From Desulfobulbus sp. (GTDB taxonomy: Bacteria; Desulfobacterota; Desulfobulbia; Desulfobulbales; Desulfobulbaceae), in assembly GCA_011051875.1 (NCBI GenBank), contig DRKI01000192.1, positions 1-36,038 of the forward strand: a stretch of DNA of 36,038 nt. The letters are read 5' to 3'. Positions 32,050-36,038 of this stretch are shown here, piece by piece. Below the pieces are notes generated by a model. The model saw only the letters and a list, made by a program, of their open reading frames with translations, was not told the DNA's origin and did not search any database. The position numbers and the translations under genes were made by a program. The stretch's first letter is position 1. Every line of letters starts with the position of its first letter.

Positions 32050-33996
32050 CTACACCGCCCCCTGAAGGAGCTTCTCCGCCCTGGGGAAGAGGGACATATC
32101 GGTGTGAGGCAGGAAGAGGGCCCCGATATATTCGTCCTTGAAGCTCGGCACCTCGGAAAGCTCAAAACTGGTCATCTTGTTGACCACCTGGATCACGTCA
32201 TGGCGGATATGATTGGACAGACCGCTCATCCGGCACCCCATGAGAGAGCCGTTGCCCACGTAGACCACCTTGTCGGTGTCCATCTCCGGCAGCAGCCCCA
32301 CGCTCATGGCTGAATCGATATCGATGAATGAACCGAAGGCTCCGGCCAGGATCACCTGTTCCAGGTCGGCCACCGTGAGACCCACCTCGGTGAGCAGGGT
32401 CCTGACGCCGGCAAAGATGGCACCCTTGGCGCGGATAAAATTCTCGATATCCACCTCGGTGAGGACAATATCGTGATCTGTGCCCGAGTCTTCCTGCCAC
32501 ACCACCACAAACTCGTAACCACTCCTGCCCTGACGGATCCTTTCGCAGGAGGAATCGCGGACAAACTTGCCCTGCCGGTCGATGATGCCATGCTCCAGGA
32601 ACCCGGCCACCAGGTTCAGCAGGCCGGATCCGCAGATCCCCACCGGCGGCCGTTTCTGGAGAGTGGTATTCATGGGTTCCCAGGTTTCGGGATGGAGATT
32701 GCAGTCCGAGATCGCCCCGGCCGCCGCACGCATGCCGCAGGTAATGCCGCCGCCCTCGAAGGCGGGTCCTGCGGAACAGGCGGCACAGACCAGCCATTCC
32801 CTGCTGCCGATCACGATCTCGGCATTGGTGCCTATGTCGATATAGAGGGTCAGCTTGTCGGTCTGGTACATGCCCGACCCCATGACGCCGGCCACGATAT
32901 CGCCACCGACCCAGGAGGAGATCGAAGGATAGAGAAGTGCCACGGCATGGGGCGAGAGATCAAGACCGAGGTCAGTGGCCCGAATGGGAGGATAGAGCCT
33001 GGTCACGGGCACATAGGGGGCTCGGCGGATGTTATGCGGTTCGATGCCGGCAAAGAGATGGGTCATCACCGTGTTGCCGGCGGCAGTGATGGAGATGATC
33101 TCCTCGGGCTTCACCCCGGCGGCTTTCAGGATCTTGCCGATGACCGGGTTGATGGTTCCCACCACCGCCTCCTGCATGACCCGGAGCCCTTCTTCCTTTT
33201 CCGCGAAGATGACCCGCGAGATCACATCCTCGCCGTAACTGACCTGCCGGTTGTAGGCGCCATCCTCGGCAAGAACGGTGCCGCTGTGCATATCAAACAG
33301 CTGGCAATAGACCGTGGTGGTGCCGATGTCCAGGGCGAGACTGAAGCTGCGCCGGACCCAGTTGCCGGGCTGGAGGTCGGCGACCAGGGTCTTGCCCGGC
33401 TCGATAACCGGCTTGGACAGGGTTACCGTGACCCGGAAATCCTCCTCGCGCAGGACCCGGCGCAGCTTGCGCAGAACAGGCAGGCTCATCGTCAGGTGCC
33501 GCTGACCGTACTGGTCACGCAGGCCGTTGATCAGCCGCGAGGCATCTGCCAGGTTGTCGGAGGGACCGGGCCTGGACAGTTCCAGGAAATACTTTTCCAC
33601 GGGCGGCCTGAAAATCCCTGCCTCGCGCAGCTCGCTGACATCGAAATAGAGCGCCGTGGCCCGATGCCGTTTCGGTATCGTGGTGGTCAGCCCCCCCCTG
33701 CCCATGGCCGATGACTCGGGTATCCTGACGACAATATCCTCATCGACAAGCGCTGTGCAGGCCTGGCGCACACCGGTTGCGTACTCCCCTGCATCGATCT
33801 TCTCCGAGGTACCGCCGCTGACCGCGCCTTCCTCGACGATTACCCTGCACTTGCCGCACACCCCGGTGCCCCCGCAGGAGGCATTGATGTGCACCCCTGC
33901 CTGCTGGGCACCCTCAAGAATCGAACTTCCGGCCGGAACCTGCACCCGCTGACCGCCGGGCAGAAACGTGATGGTGACCTCTCGTCCTGATTGCAT
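32050..33996 (-). CDS. RACo-like corrinoid protein activator: [2Fe-2S] ferredoxin plus ASKHA domain
   Basis: The 648-residue protein has an N-terminal plant-type [2Fe-2S] ferredoxin domain with Cys41, Cys47, Cys50 and Cys80. A linker follows, and then a large ASKHA ATPase-type domain from about residue 217 (SFSLALDIGTTTVYCQL, ISITAAGNTVMTHLFAG, YIDIGTNAEIVIG, CSAGPAFEGGGITCGMRA, VILAGAFGSFIDID). Such reductive activators (RACo/AcsV/RamA type) use ATP to return oxidised Co(II) corrinoid to active Co(I) for methyl transfer, as in the Wood-Ljungdahl pathway. The partner corrinoid protein is not in the window. The DUF3786 Fe-S protein at 5747-6568 is a possible functional relative only by inference. 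Confidence 0.88.
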   Translation of the reverse strand: MQSGREVTITFLPGGQRVQVPAGSSILEGAQQAGVHINASCGGTGVCGKCRVIVEEGAVSGGTSEKIDAGEYATGVRQACTALVDEDIVVRIPESSAMGRGGLTTTIPKRHRATALYFDVSELREAGIFRPPVEKYFLELSRPGPSDNLADASRLINGLRDQYGQRHLTMSLPVLRKLRRVLREEDFRVTVTLSKPVIEPGKTLVADLQPGNWVRRSFSLALDIGTTTVYCQLFDMHSGTVLAEDGAYNRQVSYGEDVISRVIFAEKEEGLRVMQEAVVGTINPVIGKILKAAGVKPEEIISITAAGNTVMTHLFAGIEPHNIRRAPYVPVTRLYPPIRATDLGLDLSPHAVALLYPSISSWVGGDIVAGVMGSGMYQTDKLTLYIDIGTNAEIVIGSREWLVCAACSAGPAFEGGGITCGMRAAAGAISDCNLHPETWEPMNTTLQKRPPVGICGSGLLNLVAGFLEHGIIDRQGKFVRDSSCERIRQGRSGYEFVVVWQEDSGTDHDIVLTEVDIENFIRAKGAIFAGVRTLLTEVGLTVADLEQVILAGAFGSFIDIDSAMSVGLLPEMDTDKVVYVGNGSLMGCRMSGLSNHIRHDVIQVVNKMTSFELSEVPSFKDEYIGALFLPHTDMSLFPRAEKLLQGAV

Positions 33997-34029
33997 ACCT
34001 GTATCCCTGTTGCTGCCTCAAAAAATTCC

Positions 34030-34262
34030 CCTGGCAGGTATTCTACCACGAACGAACCGGTTTGAAACCTATTCCTCTGCGGCAAGACCCGAGATTGTCT
34101 GCGGATGCAAAGCGGACAGGACCACCCGGGCGCAAAACTGCATCACCGGCAACCAGGCCGATCCCCTCCCGAGCCGGCACGCCGAACATAGTCCGGCTGC
34201 CTGGCCGGGGGGCTATCGTTTCCTCTTTCTGCAGCACCCCATGTGCACTACCCGGGACCCTG
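34030..34262 (-). promoter_or_regulatory. Structured, gene-free leader upstream of the RACo-like gene
   Basis: On the minus strand the 230 bases before the gene can form nested stems. Examples are AGCCGG...CCGGCT enclosed by CCCC/GGGG (about 34163-34213), with CCAGGC/GCCTGG as a competing pair, and GATGCA/TGCATC around 34103-34144. I could not fit it to a known riboswitch class, including cobalamin. It may be a regulatory RNA leader or simply GC-rich sequence. A 64-codon frame here (34043-34237) lacks support as a gene. Confidence 0.3.
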
Positions 34263-34263
34263 G

Positions 34264-34557
34264 TCAGGTTATCCTGCCGATCTCCTCATCGATAACCTGC
34301 TCCAGGCGATCCAGGATAAAGGAATTCATACTGTAGGGGGTGTTGTCAGCGATATACTTGAGTTTCAGATACAGGGTTTCCGGCAGGCGCAGGGGAATAT
34401 TCTTCTTGACATCCTCCCTGACATGCGGTTCCTGCCAGGGGAACACGGTGTCCTTGCTGCGCGTTGTACCGGCGCCCGCGGCAAAGGCATCGAGATCAGC
34501 CTGCCGCCTTCTCTTCGGTGTTGCACGGAGACGTGCTGTTTTTTTCTCAACCACCAT
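34264..34557 (-). CDS. Ribbon-helix-helix (CopG/ParG-like) DNA-binding protein
   Basis: The 97-residue protein has a basic, disordered N-terminal half (VEKKTARLRATPKRRRQADLDAFAAGAGTTRSK) and a C-terminal ribbon-helix-helix: KNIPLRLPETLYLKLKYIADNTPYSMNSFILDRLEQVIDEEI. The strand residues in NIPLRLP would contact DNA in a dimer. ATG 34557 overlaps the parA stop by 11 bases, so the two genes are coupled. This order, ParA then a small RHH protein, is the type Ib partition arrangement of plasmids, with the small protein acting as centromere binder and repressor. Such a protein with a long tail resembles ParG, in which the arginine in the tail stimulates the ParA ATPase. Confidence 0.75.
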   Translation of the reverse strand: MVVEKKTARLRATPKRRRQADLDAFAAGAGTTRSKDTVFPWQEPHVREDVKKNIPLRLPETLYLKLKYIADNTPYSMNSFILDRLEQVIDEEIGRIT

Positions 34558-35197
34558 AGACCTCACAAAAGAGCTGGTTCATTTCAGATGCCGCCTTCCT
34601 GTCCCGTTTCCATTCCACCACGGACAGGCCGTCCCTGGCAGACTTGCGAAAGGCTATCCGGTCCCGGAGCACGCCGGCCAGGAGCGTTAGATTGGTAAAT
34701 CCCTCCTCCCTGAAAAACTCCCGCGTCTCCTGGTCCTCCTTGACCGATGGGTTGGTGGACACACGATTAAGGACAATGGAGGCCTGCAGGTTCCCGTTGA
34801 TGGCGCCCGCCATGTCCACCAGGTCATCCATCTGACGAATGGTCCATATATCAAACTGAAAAGGCTGTATCGGCAGGTATGCCCTGTCACAGACCCCAAG
34901 GGCATAGCGCAGCTCCATGGAATCCCTGCCGCCTGCGTCGATGATCACCTCCTCGTAGCGTTCCGCCAAATCAAGGATCTGGGTTGCCAGCCCCTTTCCG
35001 AATTTCTGAACACAGGCCACACGCGGCTCGACCTCGGTCTCCTCGCGTACCGTTGCCCAGAAAGAAGCCGTTCCCTGCCGATCCGTATCAAGCAGGAGTA
35101 CATCCTTTCCTTGCAACGCCAGCATAGCGGCCATATTGGTGGCAAGGGTTGTCTTGCCAGTTCCTCCTTTCTCGCCTCCAAACAGCACGATAGACAT
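34547..35197 (-). CDS. parA: ParA-family partition ATPase (short, plasmid type)
   Basis: The 216-residue protein has the deviant Walker A motif GGEKGGTGKTT with signature Lys10 and Lys15, a Walker A-prime LLLDTDRQGTASFW, and a VIIDAGGRDS block as Walker B. It has no N-terminal helix-turn-helix, so it belongs to the short ParA group (type Ib) that relies on its small partner for autoregulation. ParA ATP-driven dynamics on the nucleoid move DNA cargo. Start ATG 35197 has a GAGG upstream. The pair is likely part of a mobile or formerly plasmid-borne segment. It is unrelated in position to the ParB-fusion gene at 28511. Confidence 0.88.
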   Translation of the reverse strand: MSIVLFGGEKGGTGKTTLATNMAAMLALQGKDVLLLDTDRQGTASFWATVREETEVEPRVACVQKFGKGLATQILDLAERYEEVIIDAGGRDSMELRYALGVCDRAYLPIQPFQFDIWTIRQMDDLVDMAGAINGNLQASIVLNRVSTNPSVKEDQETREFFREEGFTNLTLLAGVLRDRIAFRKSARDGLSVVEWKRDRKAASEMNQLFCEVYGG

Positions 35198-35238
35198 GAT
35201 ATCACCTCATACCAGATCATACGATGTAATTTAATATA

Positions 35239-35269
35239 ATATGATATCATATCATATGACCTGCCGCAA
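35239..35269 (-). promoter_or_regulatory. parA promoter overlapping ATCAT/ATGAT repeats (putative operator or parS)
   Basis: On the minus strand TTGCGG (35269-35264), a 17 bp spacer and TATCAT (35246-35241) form a promoter. The spacer and -10 box contain repeated ATGAT/ATCAT units and the palindrome ATGATATCAT (35241-35250), continuing through ATCATATGAC. Close tandem motifs of this kind are what a ribbon-helix-helix partner protein would bind to repress the operon and mark the centromere. Confidence 0.5.
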
Positions 35270-35377
35270 GTGCCCGCGCCACCTACCCCTACCATTTTAC
35301 CTGCCCGAACCTTGGCCAGGAAACTGGACAATCACAGACGCTCCTGAAATCCACCTGAAAGGTCGAAGAGCCTCAAA

Positions 35378-35412
35378 AAGTAGCCCCGCAGGCCACGATC
35401 ATATCCGGGGCC
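35378..35412 (-). terminator. Possible terminator after the choloylglycine-hydrolase gene
   Basis: On the minus strand GCCCCG and CGGGGC pair across about 17 bases, followed three bases later by TTTTT. The loop is large and the tail offset, so it is only possible. Confidence 0.35.
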
Positions 35413-35487
35413 AGGTATGATTTGATGACATAACTATGATGTAGAAAAGACGGCTCATTGATCCGGCAGCCTCTCTTCAGCATACGA

Positions 35488-35787
35488 TGGTAAGCCTCGA
35501 TTCCCCTCCGGGCGCTTACCCGTTCAACTGTTCGCTACCTCGTCGAACCTGTCTACTGCCCCGGTTGTCAACAACCATTCGAGACGCCTGCCACGGGCGG
35601 GCTTCTTCCGCTCACGGGCCGAGCCCACCGTGGCATGAAATCAAGCGGGACGTTACACCTATAAACTCCTGTCAAAGAGCTGCCGGCGCTGTACAGCCCG
35701 GAATGGCGAATTAAGTTTCGTCATGAACTATTTTTGTTGCTTGACAACCGGGGGCCTTCTAAGTGTTGCTCTGTTCTTTCCCGATAG
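35488..35787. other. Gene-poor stretch with short inverted repeats
   Basis: No convincing gene is seen between the partition operator and the right-end gene (35270-35787). GGTAAGC/GCTTACC flank a 16-18 base loop near 35488-35515, and GGTTGT CA ACAACC lies at 35563-35576. A 75-codon plus-strand frame (35487-35714) has no family likeness. Base composition is less GC-rich than the rest of the window. Confidence 0.4.
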
Positions 35788-36038
35788 TTAATGAGAGATC
35801 AGAGCATCGGTACGATCCTTAACATCCTCCGCGCGCACTTCATCAAGTGGAATGCTACGGATCTCTTTGTCCCTAAAATTTAATTTCTTCAAGTCAACGA
35901 CTCGCATCCGCCGATTGAACTCGGTCCACCAGTAGTAACGTTTGTTCTTGATATCGCCGATTGTTGACCACTGAGTAAAGTTAAGGTGATAGTCTTCAGG
36001 GCTGGCCCCCTCCCGCACCAAACCGCGAGGAATATCAA
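35788..36038 (-). CDS. Choloylglycine hydrolase/penicillin V acylase-family protein, C-terminal fragment
   Basis: Only the last 83 residues are in the window; the frame is open to the right edge. The stretch DIPRGLVREGASPEDYHLNFTQWSTIGDIKNKRYYWWTEFNRRMRVVDLKKLNF matches the C-terminal part of linear-amide Ntn hydrolases such as penicillin V acylase and conjugated bile acid hydrolase, where TQW and a D.KN..YY motif recur. Catalysis depends on an N-terminal cysteine that lies beyond the window. In this organism the substrate is more likely an acylated amide (for example an N-acyl homoserine lactone) than bile acid, but that is inference. Codon use is less GC-rich than in neighbouring genes. Confidence 0.7.
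   Translation of the reverse strand, partial: DIPRGLVREGASPEDYHLNFTQWSTIGDIKNKRYYWWTEFNRRMRVVDLKKLNFRDKEIRSIPLDEVRAEDVKDRTDALISH

Noticed and set aside
34043-34237. 64-codon minus-strand frame upstream of the RACo-like gene
   Set aside because: It has no ribosome binding site or family match; leader structure explains the region as well.
35487-35714. 75-codon plus-strand frame near the right end
   Set aside because: No family likeness, no ribosome binding site, and it lies across short inverted repeats.
1-36038. CRISPR arrays, tRNA or rRNA genes, complete insertion sequences
   Set aside because: No regularly spaced repeats, cloverleaf-type sequences or transposase motifs were found by reading both strands.

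Overview
The window is GC-rich, densely packed bacterial chromosome. The gene set suggests a Gram-negative anaerobe of the Desulfobacterota, most likely Desulfobulbales-like, but this is an inference from gene content and not a taxonomic assignment. Outer-membrane biogenesis genes (OmpH/Skp, Pal, heptose kinase) show a Gram-negative envelope. RNase Y, RemA and YicC beside gmk, a RACo-type corrinoid activator, an acetyl-CoA-synthase-like Fe-S domain joined to DUF3786, and an octahaem cytochrome c all fit anaerobic Desulfobacterota. No rRNA, tRNA, CRISPR array or intact insertion sequence was seen.

Layout. Positions 1-635 hold the end of an S1-domain protein (+). Positions 648-7898 are almost all on the minus strand: two small exported or membrane proteins; a cluster yicC, remA, gmk, rlmB; then hldE(kinase)/DUF3786/ompH; then pal with its own promoter and terminator. 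A long terminator hairpin joined to a c-di-GMP-I (GEMM)-like sequence lies between rlmB and the 109-residue exported protein. Positions 8194-12197 (+) hold an alpha-glucan phosphorylase (possible frameshift near its start), a small conserved protein and a radical SAM protein, which overlaps a convergent tRNA-dihydrouridine synthase (-). Positions 13506-15828 (+) hold a PerR-like regulator with a box in its own promoter and an exported octahaem cytochrome of the hydroxylamine oxidoreductase type, with a promoter, leader hairpins and a strong terminator.

Positions 16180-20553 (-) hold tyrS and rny, a probable 6S RNA, zapA and zapB. A NUDIX hydrolase (-) follows, then an MltD-type lytic transglycosylase and a MoaE-like protein (+). 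Positions 24094-30826 (+) form a tight gene string: HDOD protein, hybrid histidine kinase with two receiver domains, YihY/BrkB membrane protein, a protein joining an N-formylglutamate-amidohydrolase-like region to a ParB CTPase-type domain, and a Sel1-repeat protein. Facing it (-) are an aldo/keto reductase and a RACo-like ferredoxin/ASKHA protein. The right end (34.2-36.0 kb, -) carries a plasmid-type ParA plus ribbon-helix-helix pair with an AT-rich repeated operator, then sequence that is less GC-rich and the end of a choloylglycine-hydrolase-family gene. It reads like acquired DNA.

Two dispersed intergenic repeat families stand out. One has about 130 bp copies at 15982-16111 (-) and 23828-23961 (+). 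The other shares a GGGGTGCC...CGTAC core and has about six copies, two of them over 100 bp and nearly identical at their ends. The least ordinary coding features are the ParB fusion with its signalling neighbours, the orphan octahaem cytochrome, and the ParA/RHH module.
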